Below are positions 1-7,076 of a stretch of 9,274 nt of DNA, in pieces. Source of the DNA: Actinomycetes bacterium (GTDB lineage: Bacteria > Actinomycetota > Acidimicrobiia > Acidimicrobiales > RAAP-2); NCBI GenBank assembly GCA_025352305.1, contig JANXTQ010000170.1, positions 1 through 9,274 of the forward strand, in the 5' to 3' direction. The notes beneath the pieces were generated by a model that worked only from the letters and a program-made list of their open reading frames with translations, was not told the DNA's origin and searched no databases. The number at the start of each line of letters is the position of its first letter. Positions within the stretch are counted from its first letter, which is position 1. The position numbers were made by a program, and so were the translations under genes.

Positions 1-1013
1 GTTCGAAGTATCACGGTGCCGCCCGCGGGAGAGTAGGTGACGGCGTTTTCTAACAGTGCGTGAACCGCTGAGACCAGTTGGCGTCGATCTCCGGTCACGA
101 GCAGCGAGGAGTCCGGTTCAGCGAAACTCAGGACCACCGAACGCTGCTCGGCCGCGGTACGGATTCGCTCCATTGCTTCAGCGACGAAGAGGCTCACTAA
201 GACGGGTTCGCGCGCCGGTGCACCTTCACTCTCGAGGCGAGATAGATCGAGAAGGTCCTCAATAATTCGGTTCACCCGAAACGCTTCGGAGTGAATTCGT
301 GCGGCGAGGCGCTCGGCAATCACGGGGTCGTGTTCGTACTGCAAAGTCTCGGCCAATAGTCCGAGTGCACCCATGGGAGTTTTCAGTTCGTGACTGACGT
401 TGGCAATGAAGTCACGACGAATCTCTTCGAGTCGGCGACGCTCCGAGACATCCTCAATTAATGCGAGCACGCCGAGCGGTCGGCGTCCGTCGTCAATGAC
501 CGTTGCCTTAATGGTGAGAGTTCGCCGGGGCGGACCGTAGAGATCAATCGTGCGATCGGCGAGACCGTTTCTCCAGCCTTCGTCGAGCAACTCAGTGACG
601 GCCTGGGCCGCTAAAGCGTCGCCGTAACGATTGGTCATGAGTCCCTCGGCCTGAGAGTTGCGATAGATCACAGTGCCGGCTTCGTCGCACAGCACCAGAC
701 CCAGGGGCAGGGTGTCCAGTGACCGGCGCAGGCGAATGGCGTCGGCGCTGGACTCGGTCACCGCAATCGTCGCGGCGCCGGTGACCTCTTCGAGAAAGCT
801 CAGAGCGGTCTCTACGCGACCGTCGTCATTGGGCTGAACCACTCCGAGGCGCGTACCGAGCGCCGTCAGTCGCTGAGCAATCGCGCGATGTCCGCGCCGA
901 CGGCCCCACATGGTGCCGAAGAAAATTCCGAGCAGTAACGCGCCGGCTCCCGATCCATAGATCGCGTACGACGGCCAGTGGGCCACGGGGTTGAGGGGAG
1001 TTAAAAGAAGCAC
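1..1013 (-). CDS. senX3: SenX3-type sensor histidine kinase, N-terminal part (C-terminus off the window)
   Basis: Membrane sensor kinase, expected to autophosphorylate on histidine and pass the phosphate to a RegX3/PhoB-type regulator in response to phosphate supply. Translated from the minus strand, it has one hydrophobic segment at about residues 15-35, a PAS-like region at about 90-190 (TLPLGLVLCDEAG, IEDVSERR), then the HisKA H-box DFIANVSHELKTPMGAL with the phosphoacceptor His208, and the start of the HATPase domain with the N-box LLENAVTYSPAGG (Asn323). The H-box and the PLG...VIYRN stretch closely follow mycobacterial SenX3. The remaining ATPase motifs (G1, G2) lie beyond position 1. 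I chose the GTG at 1013 because AAAGGA (1021-1026) sits 7 nt upstream; an ATG at 1020 is out of frame and stops quickly. It is transcribed divergently from the secretion operon. Family assignment is firm; the phosphate role is inferred from SenX3. Confidence 0.9.
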   Translation of the reverse strand, partial: MLLLTPLNPVAHWPSYAIYGSGAGALLLGIFFGTMWGRRRGHRAIAQRLTALGTRLGVVQPNDDGRVETALSFLEEVTGAATIAVTESSADAIRLRRSLDTLPLGLVLCDEAGTVIYRNSQAEGLMTNRYGDALAAQAVTELLDEGWRNGLADRTIDLYGPPRRTLTIKATVIDDGRRPLGVLALIEDVSERRRLEEIRRDFIANVSHELKTPMGALGLLAETLQYEHDPVIAERLAARIHSEAFRVNRIIEDLLDLSRLESEGAPAREPVLVSLFVAEAMERIRTAAEQRSVVLSFAEPDSSLLVTGDRRQLVSAVHALLENAVTYSPAGGTVILR

Positions 1014-1020
1014 CTAGCCA

Positions 1021-1026
1021 TCCTTT
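1021..1026 (-). promoter_or_regulatory. Ribosome binding site of the SenX3-type kinase
   Basis: On the minus strand AAAGGA lies 7 nt before the GTG at 1013. This decides the start in favour of GTG over the out-of-frame ATG at 1020. Confidence 0.6.
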
Positions 1027-1083
1027 CAGACGACACCAGATCGCTCGCGCCGCGACCGTTGCGTCGCCCCACCACTACGTGCC

Positions 1084-1090
1084 GAGGAGG
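1084..1090 (+). promoter_or_regulatory. Shine-Dalgarno site at the head of the secretion operon
   Basis: GAGGAGG ends 4 nt before the ATG at 1095. It is the only strong ribosome binding site of the five-gene cluster; the four later genes rely on stop/start overlaps. It also argues against the TTG start at 1059. Confidence 0.65.
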
Positions 1091-1094
1091 CCCC

Positions 1095-1379
1095 ATGTAT
1101 TTCGCCAAAGTTAATTTGAATCCCACGCCGACTGACTTGCCCGGCTCCGCCGCCCTGCAGAGCCTCGCCAACGGACTTGCGGGCTGGGCGTTGATTGGCT
1201 CGCTGATTGCGTTAGTTATTGGTGCGGCCTTGTGGGCCTTTGGGTCTCACAGCCAAAATATGCAACAGTCCATGGCCGGTCGCCGTGCCGTGGCCACGGC
1301 GATTCTCTCGGCGGTTCTCATTGGGGCGGCGCCGATGATTATCAACTTCTTCTTTAATACCGGCCACGGCGCTCACTGA
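1095..1379 (+). CDS. DUF6112-like two-helix membrane protein (VirB2-like component of a type IV secretion locus)
   Basis: A 94-residue integral membrane protein with two hydrophobic helices, at about residues 28-50 and 66-88, joined by a polar loop (GSHSQNMQQSMAGRR). The N-terminal pattern NLNPTPTDLPGSAALQSLANG, the ALWAFGSHS motif and the C-terminal NFFF match my memory of the DUF6112 family, which opens actinobacterial conjugation gene clusters just before SCO6881 and SCO6880 homologues. Size and two-helix hairpin resemble VirB2/TrbC pilin-type subunits, so a role as a membrane or pilus-like subunit of the machine is plausible but inferred. I take the ATG at 1095 because of its GAGGAGG site; an in-frame TTG at 1059 would add 12 residues with no such site. 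Its TGA shares one base with the ATG of the next gene, so translation is probably coupled. It has no clear cleavable signal peptide. Confidence 0.75.
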   Translation: MYFAKVNLNPTPTDLPGSAALQSLANGLAGWALIGSLIALVIGAALWAFGSHSQNMQQSMAGRRAVATAILSAVLIGAAPMIINFFFNTGHGAH

Positions 1380-2479
1380 TGCTGGCGGCGTGCTTGCTCG
1401 GACCGCTCTGTGCCATTAAGAGTGTTGCCGGTTTCACCTTCAGCGCATTTATTGCCGGTGCGGCGAGTTGGATTGCGGCGAGTGGCGACTGGGCGTGGCA
1501 CACGTTGGGCTCATGGCTGTCAACGACGAGCGATCCGACCGTGGTCATCAGGGCCGCGAACGGCGAATACTCGAGCATGTTGGCCATTGCACCCCTCGTG
1601 GCCCTCATTGCGCTCGTGGCGAACGTGCTCAGTTCCTTGCGTCGAATTGACCCAGGAACTCTTGTGCGTGACACGTTGGTCGCGGCCCCCCTGATCGTTC
1701 TCGGTGTTTTTGGCGCGCGGCCCTTGGCCCAACTCGTGCTCGGAATTGTCGACGCACTCTGTTCGGGCGCCTCGGCGCACGCTGGTAAGGCACTGTCCAC
1801 GCTGAGCACCGAGGCGTCGCTATTTCCTGGGCCAACTCCGGCGTTCGCAGTTTTAGTTCTGGCGTTGCTCGAAGTGCTCGGAGCGATGATGTTGTGGTTT
1901 GAACTGGTGGTCAGAAATGCCGTGCTGGCGTTGCTGATCGCGTTCGCTCCGATTGTTTTTGCTTCGGCTCTTTGGAGCCCGCTACGCAAGCTGTCGATCC
2001 GCCTCGTCGAAACTTTCGTGGCAATCGCCCTGAGCAAATTCGTAATTGTGGTTGCGCTGTCACTCGGGGTCCAGGCGGTCCAGTCCGACTCCATACTGGT
2101 CATCATCACCGGCGTAGCGGTGTGTCTTTTGGCGGTGGTGGCTCCGTTTACATTGCTGCGCATTGTTCCCCTCGTTGAGTTGTCGGCTCTGCACGCGCTC
2201 GACGGACTTCGCCAGCGCGCCAGCGCCGGCGTTAAGCGTGCGACGAGCGCAGGCGTTGAAGGCGCGGCCATGATGAAGGGAGTTCCCGACATGGGTCCGC
2301 CACCTCTCGCCGAAGACTGGGGAATTCCCATGTGGGAGGGAGAGGGAGAACTCGAGTTCCCCCCTCGTGGTGGACCAACTCCAGTGGCGCCTATTGGTGA
2401 ACCCCTGCTTCGAGGTGGCCAACCGGCTTTTTATGAAGATGAGCACGGACCGGTGATGGGTTGGCACTTCGATGAGTGA
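1379..2479 (+). CDS. SCO6881/VirB6-like polytopic membrane protein of a type IV secretion system
   Basis: A 366-residue protein expected to form the inner-membrane channel part of the machine, as VirB6/TrbL proteins do. Hydrophobic segments lie at about residues 66-86, 98-128 (long, perhaps two passes), 153-175, 180-199, 210-231 and 238-265, with a weaker one near the N-terminus. The stretch MLWFELVVRNAVLALLIAFA followed by PIVFA is the typical conserved core of SCO6881/TrbL-like proteins. After about residue 280 it changes into a soluble tail of roughly 85 residues rich in Pro, Gly, Glu and Trp (DWGIPMWEGEGELEF near 313-327) and ending in acidic GWHFDE; this may contact the ATPases, but I know of no domain there. 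Its ATG overlaps the upstream TGA by one base and it has no Shine-Dalgarno site, so it depends on coupling. It overlaps the next gene by 8 nt. Confidence 0.78.
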   Translation: MLAACLLGPLCAIKSVAGFTFSAFIAGAASWIAASGDWAWHTLGSWLSTTSDPTVVIRAANGEYSSMLAIAPLVALIALVANVLSSLRRIDPGTLVRDTLVAAPLIVLGVFGARPLAQLVLGIVDALCSGASAHAGKALSTLSTEASLFPGPTPAFAVLVLALLEVLGAMMLWFELVVRNAVLALLIAFAPIVFASALWSPLRKLSIRLVETFVAIALSKFVIVVALSLGVQAVQSDSILVIITGVAVCLLAVVAPFTLLRIVPLVELSALHALDGLRQRASAGVKRATSAGVEGAAMMKGVPDMGPPPLAEDWGIPMWEGEGELEFPPRGGPTPVAPIGEPLLRGGQPAFYEDEHGPVMGWHFDE

Positions 2480-3518
2480 CGTGGGTCCATTTTCGGCGCA
2501 GGCAACGTCGGCGACGGCCATTCGCAGTGCGCGAGCGCGCAACGTATCGATTGGCCTTGGATCTGCGTGCGCACTCGGATTCTTGGTCCTGCCGGGACGA
2601 GAAGTTGTTGTCGCACTGATGAGCGTTGCTTGCTTTGCCGGTGCGGTCGGTCCCGCGCAGCGAACCGGCTCGCACTGCGTGGCCCGACTACTCAAATATG
2701 TGGCTCGCTCGAACTGGACGAAACTGTCCGTGTCGAGCACCGGCCAGCGCTGCACAATTTGCGCTCGAGGGCGAAGTGAAGTGGATCTCTACGAGTTCGT
2801 TCACCGCGGTCGACTGGACCTGAGTGGAGGTGACCGGACGCTCGACTCCGACATGTCGGCGCTACTGGAGCGAATGGCGGCCGAAGGCGGCGGGACAGTG
2901 ACCTGGCATCTGACAACCTCGCCGCAGGGCTCGACGAGCACGCTGGCTCTGCCGGCCGGAACCCGGCCCGCTCGTTCACACCTCTCGAGTGACGCGAGCG
3001 CCTTCGACGTCGCCTCGCCGTGGGTGTTGGAGCGGTGGAGTTATTTGCGCAACGCCCACGAAGTCATGGCCATTTTTTCCGTCGTGGCCTCACGGGCCCA
3101 GAGAACGGAATCGGTACTTCGATCCTTGATGCCCTTTGGTTCGGGGCGCGAGGCGTCCGTGGTCATTCACGTCGTGGCTGCTCAACGATCGAACTCGGTG
3201 GTGGGACGACACCTGCATCGCTGGCGCGCCAATGTCGCTCTCGCGGGCCTCGGTGGATTTCGTCAACGCGCCAGCACGGATGCGTCGACGCAACTGTTGA
3301 GCGATCGTGAACGCGACGTCGCGCTCGGGCGAGCGCTCTGTCAGGTCCAGGTGTTCATTACGTTGCGCGCGGGTACACGACGAGAGTTGGAACGAGCCGC
3401 ACTGGCCCTGCGCGAAGACGCTCATCGAGTCGCGACGCGTCTGGAGCGCGGAAACGGTCGCCACGCTCTGTGGCTCTGTGCTCAACTGCCGGGATCCCCG
3501 GGGGCGCAGCGATCATGA
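2472..3518 (+). CDS. SCO6880-like membrane-anchored type IV secretion protein (resembles a VirB4 N-terminal domain)
   Basis: A 348-residue protein with two adjacent hydrophobic helices near the N-terminus (about 25-40 and 44-60) followed by a soluble cytoplasmic region. No Walker motif is present. The soluble part alternates short beta-like stretches with Arg-rich helices and ends in a VFITLRA...ELERAALALREDAHRVATRLERG...LP pattern, which resembles the C-terminal half of SCO6880-family proteins and the CagE/TrbE/VirB N-terminal domain of VirB4. At 348 residues it is shorter than the SCO6880 proteins I remember (about 480-500). The position between an SCO6881-like gene and a VirB4 ATPase is the usual one for this family. 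It begins inside the upstream gene (8-nt overlap) and its TGA overlaps the ATG of the ATPase gene. Family call is moderately sure; the role as membrane platform for the ATPase is inferred. Confidence 0.62.
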   Translation: MSDVGPFSAQATSATAIRSARARNVSIGLGSACALGFLVLPGREVVVALMSVACFAGAVGPAQRTGSHCVARLLKYVARSNWTKLSVSSTGQRCTICARGRSEVDLYEFVHRGRLDLSGGDRTLDSDMSALLERMAAEGGGTVTWHLTTSPQGSTSTLALPAGTRPARSHLSSDASAFDVASPWVLERWSYLRNAHEVMAIFSVVASRAQRTESVLRSLMPFGSGREASVVIHVVAAQRSNSVVGRHLHRWRANVALAGLGGFRQRASTDASTQLLSDRERDVALGRALCQVQVFITLRAGTRRELERAALALREDAHRVATRLERGNGRHALWLCAQLPGSPGAQRS

Positions 3519-4684
3519 AGCGCTGGATTACGTCGTCTCAAGTGAGTTGCGTTCGCAGCGTGCTGCACGACGCGGGCACCGGGCTCGTTGGAGAAGCGCT
3601 CGGCAGCTGCGAGCAAGGCAGCAGTTTCGTCTTTGATCCATTTTCGGCTTACGACGAGCGCATCGTGACCAATCCCAATCTCTTGGTGACGGGCGCCATT
3701 GGCACGGGCAAGTCCACCATCGTCAAGATGCTGCTCGCACGGGGCCTGAGCGAAGGCCGCTGCGCAGTGGTGATGGATCCGAAGGGCGAGTACGCCGAAT
3801 TAGCCAACGAACTGGGTGGCAAAGTAATCGAGTTGGGCGCGGGAGCGACGTCGTGGTGCAGTCCCTTCAGTGGCGATCGCCGCGACGACCTCGCGCTCGT
3901 CGAAACGTTGATCGGTGCGTCGCGCGGTGTGGCGCTCAGTGATGAGGAGCGTTACTGGCTTGAGACAACGTGGAGTACTGCAATGGCGGACCCGGTAAGT
4001 CGGCCACTGGCACACCTCGCTCACGCCCTGTCGGGACATTTGCGTGACTCTCAACCTCACGCGCAACGGACCCTGGCCTTTGCTCTTCGCCGTTTCGTGG
4101 ATGGTGACCTGTCGGGGCTCTTTGACGGTGAGGGCGAACCGGTCGTGCCCGACGGCGGGCTCGTTGTTTTGGACCTGTCACGAGCATGGAACTCCGATCA
4201 CTTTGTGGTGACGGGACTCGCCGCGATGGCGGTAGCGCGGCGCTACCTCGCGACGCGTGACGGAGCGGGGTATCTCGTAGTCGATGAAGCGTGGGCACTG
4301 CTCAGCGACCCTCGCGTGGCGCACTGGTTGCAAGGTTCGTGGAAGCTCGCGCGAGCGCGGGCTACGTCGCACGTTCTCGTGCTGCACCGTTGGAGTGATG
4401 CGTACGCCGCGGCCGACGAAGGATCCGCTCAGCGGGCCAAGGTCACGAGCATCCTTCGCGACTGCGATACGACCGTGCTGTTTCGTCAAGACCCGGGCGA
4501 ACTCGCACTGCTCGAGGAAGTCTTGGCCCTTCATCCACGCGAACGCCAGGTCGTCACCGAGCTCACTCGGGGTCGCGCGCTCATTCGCTACGGAGCGTCG
4601 CGATCAATCGTGCGACTCGAACCGACCCCGCGCGACCTACGAGTGATCGATACCGACGCCGCCATGCGCGACAGTCGCGGGTGA
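3515..4684 (+). CDS. VirB4-type secretion ATPase, core domain only
   Basis: A 389-residue cytoplasmic P-loop ATPase expected to power substrate transfer or assembly of the channel. Walker A is GAIGTGKST (Lys66), followed by the VirB4-typical VMDPKGEYAELA; Walker B is YLVVDEAWALL (Asp257, Glu258); then come an Arg-rich KLARARATSHVLVLHRWSD stretch and a C-terminal RALIRYGASRSIVRLEPTP strand typical of VirB4. Classical VirB4 proteins are about 800 residues with a large N-terminal domain. Here only some 60 residues precede Walker A, so that domain is missing or supplied by the SCO6880-like neighbour. I choose the ATG at 3515, which shares ATGA with the upstream stop; an in-frame GTG at 3470 would lie inside the previous gene without a clear ribosome binding site. 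The stop overlaps the next GTG in a GTGA quartet. Confidence 0.88.
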   Translation: MKRWITSSQVSCVRSVLHDAGTGLVGEALGSCEQGSSFVFDPFSAYDERIVTNPNLLVTGAIGTGKSTIVKMLLARGLSEGRCAVVMDPKGEYAELANELGGKVIELGAGATSWCSPFSGDRRDDLALVETLIGASRGVALSDEERYWLETTWSTAMADPVSRPLAHLAHALSGHLRDSQPHAQRTLAFALRRFVDGDLSGLFDGEGEPVVPDGGLVVLDLSRAWNSDHFVVTGLAAMAVARRYLATRDGAGYLVVDEAWALLSDPRVAHWLQGSWKLARARATSHVLVLHRWSDAYAAADEGSAQRAKVTSILRDCDTTVLFRQDPGELALLEEVLALHPRERQVVTELTRGRALIRYGASRSIVRLEPTPRDLRVIDTDAAMRDSRG

Positions 4685-5829
4685 CGCGCTCGCATCGGCC
4701 CCTGTTGGGCCAACGCACCTTTAAACATGTGTCGCTGGGTCCCCAACTCGCCTTAGCTGCGGGACATTCGCTGTTAGTAGTCGGACCGACTCAAGTGGGC
4801 AAAACCTCGGGCGTTGTGGTGCCCGCAATACTGCGATGGTCCGGTCCGGTTGTCGTGACCAGTGTCAAACGCGACGTGGTGGAACTAACCAGCAAGTGGC
4901 GAAGCGCGCACGGCCCCGTCGTGCAGATTGAACCGGGCCATCGCAGTGGGGCCACGTGGGACCCCCTCGAATTTGTCAGTGACTATCACGACGCTCTCGG
5001 AGTAGCTCGCGATCTCGTCGTGGGCGAACGGGCGCGCGCGAGTGCGGAAAGTGAGTTTTGGAACGCTCTCGCGGTCAAGGTCTTTGCGGCGTTAGCTCTG
5101 CGCACCAAGCAGCGCGGTGAGGACGTCTTTGATCTTCTGGCCGACGTCGAACGTCGAGAGGGCTGTGATGAAATTCAGCCCACGACTGACCCCGACGCGA
5201 ATCGCACGTTGCGTGCGCTCGCGAGTCACGAAGCTCGCACCGCTGACGCGGTGATGACGACCGTCGAAGCGATGTTGTCCGCGTGGCAGCGGCGTCAACC
5301 GTTGGCGCAACTCGCCGGAGTGCTCGACGCCGGCACCGTATACCTCGTTGCTCCACGACACGATCAACGTCGCTACGAGGGAGTTTTTCGCGGAGTTCTT
5401 CAGTCCCTCGTCGCCGAGCAGCACCGCCGAGTCGACGACGCCACGGCGTGCGAGGTGCTCTTCGTGCTCGACGAAGCCGCCGCGGTCGCACCGCTGGACG
5501 ATTTAGATCAGTTGGCGGCGACCGGACGGGGACTGGGCATCACCCTGCTCAGCGTGTTTCAAGATTTTGCTCAGATCGAAGGTCGCTGGGGGGAGCGAGC
5601 CGCCACGATTGTGAACAATCACGCGAGTCGTCTCGTGCTCGGCGGCCTGCTCGATCCACGCGTGACTACCTATCTGCCCGAACTGGCTCCGGCCGATGAA
5701 CGCAGCGCCCCACTACGAATGTGGCCGGCCGGTTCGGCAGCACTCATTAGCGGACGACGAGCAGTGATGCGAACCCGACTACGACCGTGGTGGCGAAGTC
5801 GTTCGCTGCGCCGTCGCGTTGCTACGTGA
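4681..5829 (+). CDS. VirD4/TraG-family coupling ATPase, compact and without a membrane anchor
   Basis: A 382-residue P-loop ATPase of the type IV coupling protein family, which normally recruits DNA-protein or protein substrates to the VirB4/VirB6 channel. Walker A is GPTQVGKTSG (Lys41), followed by the family's VVVTSVKRDVVELT stretch; Walker B is EVLFVLDEAAAVAPL (Asp264, Glu265), then the TraG-typical LAATGRGLGITLLSVFQDFAQI (281-287 is TGRGLGI) and VNNHASRLVLGGLLDP at about 311. Coupling proteins usually carry an N-terminal two-helix membrane anchor and reach 500-700 residues; here only about 34 soluble residues precede Walker A. The C-terminus is strongly basic (GRRAVMRTRLRPWWRSRSLRRR), possibly a nucleic-acid or membrane contact. 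The GTG start at 4681 overlaps the upstream stop (GTGA). No relaxase gene is next to it, so the substrate is unknown. Confidence 0.87.
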   Translation: MTRSHRPLLGQRTFKHVSLGPQLALAAGHSLLVVGPTQVGKTSGVVVPAILRWSGPVVVTSVKRDVVELTSKWRSAHGPVVQIEPGHRSGATWDPLEFVSDYHDALGVARDLVVGERARASAESEFWNALAVKVFAALALRTKQRGEDVFDLLADVERREGCDEIQPTTDPDANRTLRALASHEARTADAVMTTVEAMLSAWQRRQPLAQLAGVLDAGTVYLVAPRHDQRRYEGVFRGVLQSLVAEQHRRVDDATACEVLFVLDEAAAVAPLDDLDQLAATGRGLGITLLSVFQDFAQIEGRWGERAATIVNNHASRLVLGGLLDPRVTTYLPELAPADERSAPLRMWPAGSAALISGRRAVMRTRLRPWWRSRSLRRRVAT

Positions 5830-5846
5830 GATGACACGGTTACTGT
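5819..5846 (+). promoter_or_regulatory. Possible leaderless promoter of the cytochrome P450 gene
   Basis: TTGCTA at 5819-5824 and TACTGT at 5841-5846 are separated by 16 nt, and the second box ends exactly 6 nt before the ATG at 5853. That is the geometry of a leaderless actinobacterial transcript, and no Shine-Dalgarno site is visible. The -10 match is only TAnnnT, so this stays a candidate; read-through from the secretion operon is the alternative. Confidence 0.35.
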
Positions 5847-5852
5847 TCAGCG

Positions 5853-7076
5853 ATGGTCTTTTACGATCCCTCCGATCCGAGATGGTCGCTCGAACCGGGT
5901 CCGATGTTCGACGAGATCCGCGAACGCGCTCCGGTTCATCGAACGCCCGATGGTTATTGGGTGATATCGCGCCACGCCGACTGCCTCGACGTGCTTCGTC
6001 ACCGCAGTGCGTCCTCGGACTCACTGAAGGCTGATGCGAACAACCAGGTGCGCGTCTTTGAAGATGACCAGCGCCAGGCCGAGCGCGAACAGATTCGCGC
6101 GGGTGGTGAAGATAATCGGCCGTTTCTATTTCGCGATCCCCCAGACCACACTCGACTTCGCTCCTTGGTCCAGCGTGCTTTTACGCCCCGCCGCGTCGCC
6201 GAGCTAACGCCCTTTGTCACCCAATTAGCGAAAGAGTCAGTGGCCCCGCACCTCGACGGTGAGCCCTTTGACGCAGTGCAGCAGGTGGCGTGGAGCATTC
6301 CCGTCGCGGTGATTTGCGAGATGTTGGCGATTCCCGCCAGTGATCACGACTCCTTTCAAAATCAGTCCGCGCTCTTGGCGCGCGGACTCGATCCGGACTT
6401 TCTACTCAGTGCCGATGACCGAGCACAACGTGACGGAGCACTGCTTCACTTCATTGAGTACTTTTCCGAACTATTTGCGCAACGACGCGCTCATCCGGGC
6501 GACGATCTGTTGTCGGCCATGGTCGCCGTGCGTGACGGGACCGATCAACTAAGCGAAGGAGAGCTGTTGTCAACGGCGATCTTGTTGCTCGTGGCCGGTC
6601 ATGAAACGACGATGAACCTCATCTCGGGGTCGATTCTCGCGTTGAGTAAGGACCGCGACGCACAGAACCGGTTGCGCGAACGTGGCGTCGATCGCGCCGC
6701 CGTTGATGAACTTCTTCGCATGGTCTCTCCCGTCCAGTTAACGGGGCGAACCCTCCTTGAACCGTTCACCATTGGGGAGCAAACCTTGCCAGCCGGCAGT
6801 TTTGCAATGTTGTTGCTCGGCGCTGCGAACCGTGATCCTTTGGTTTTTAGCGATCCCACCAATTTGGATCTCACCCGCGATCCCAACGCTCAGATTGGTT
6901 TCGGCTTTGGGCTTCACCACTGTCTCGGTGCACCGTTGGCGCGCCTCGAAGCTCACGTTGTTCTCGACACCTTGATCCGCTCGACCACGTCCTTTGAGGT
7001 CACGGGTCCCATTACCTATAGACCCAACATTGTTTTGCGCGGTCTAACCGAACTTGAGGTAGTGCTGCAGCGGTGA
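5853..7076 (+). CDS. Cytochrome P450 (bacterial class I type)
   Basis: A soluble 407-residue heme monooxygenase, the normal length for a bacterial P450. Motifs are in order: the helix-C region DPPDHTRLRSLVQRAFTPR; the helix-I oxygen-activation motif VAGHETTMN with acid-alcohol pair Glu251/Thr252; the ExxR motif ELLR (Glu286, Arg289); and the heme loop FGFGLHHCLGAPLARLE with the thiolate ligand Cys357. All catalytic elements are intact, so it should be active given a ferredoxin and a ferredoxin reductase, neither of which is encoded here. The substrate cannot be told from the sequence. The ATG at 5853 is 23 nt after the coupling-ATPase stop, with an in-frame stop at 5832-5834 ruling out longer versions. 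Its stop overlaps the GTG of the kinase-like gene, so those two genes are probably coupled. Whether it belongs functionally with the secretion genes is doubtful. Confidence 0.95.
   Translation: MVFYDPSDPRWSLEPGPMFDEIRERAPVHRTPDGYWVISRHADCLDVLRHRSASSDSLKADANNQVRVFEDDQRQAEREQIRAGGEDNRPFLFRDPPDHTRLRSLVQRAFTPRRVAELTPFVTQLAKESVAPHLDGEPFDAVQQVAWSIPVAVICEMLAIPASDHDSFQNQSALLARGLDPDFLLSADDRAQRDGALLHFIEYFSELFAQRRAHPGDDLLSAMVAVRDGTDQLSEGELLSTAILLLVAGHETTMNLISGSILALSKDRDAQNRLRERGVDRAAVDELLRMVSPVQLTGRTLLEPFTIGEQTLPAGSFAMLLLGAANRDPLVFSDPTNLDLTRDPNAQIGFGFGLHHCLGAPLARLEAHVVLDTLIRSTTSFEVTGPITYRPNIVLRGLTELEVVLQR

Larger units (their letters stand above)
1014..1094. other. Divergent intergenic region between the kinase and the secretion operon
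   Basis: These 81 bp must hold, or lie next to, the promoters of both divergent units. I see the two ribosome binding sites but no convincing -35/-10 pair for either direction. TTGAGG at 991-996 with TAGCCA at 1015-1020 is a weak plus-strand possibility (18 nt spacer). I see no GTTCACC-type repeat of the kind bound by PhoB/RegX3 regulators. Confidence 0.4.

Noticed and set aside
1059..1094. A longer N-terminus for the DUF6112-like protein from a TTG at 1059
   Set aside because: The ATG at 1095 has GAGGAGG 4 nt upstream and gives the usual DUF6112 N-terminus; the extra residues are unlike the family.
1354..2331. A 325-codon open frame on the minus strand across the VirB6-like gene
   Set aside because: Its product is Ser/Thr/Ala/Arg-rich with no recognisable motif, and it is fully antisense to a gene with clear membrane helices and family pattern. 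GC-rich coding DNA often leaves such open frames.
2060..2755. A 231-codon minus-strand open frame spanning the VirB6-like / SCO6880-like junction
   Set aside because: It has low-complexity, Arg- and His-rich composition, no domain and no plausible start signal, and it runs antisense to two supported genes.
3470..3514. A GTG at 3470 as start of the VirB4-like ATPase
   Set aside because: It would overlap the upstream gene by 49 nt without a clear ribosome binding site. The ATG at 3515 forms the ATGA overlap seen in this style throughout the operon.
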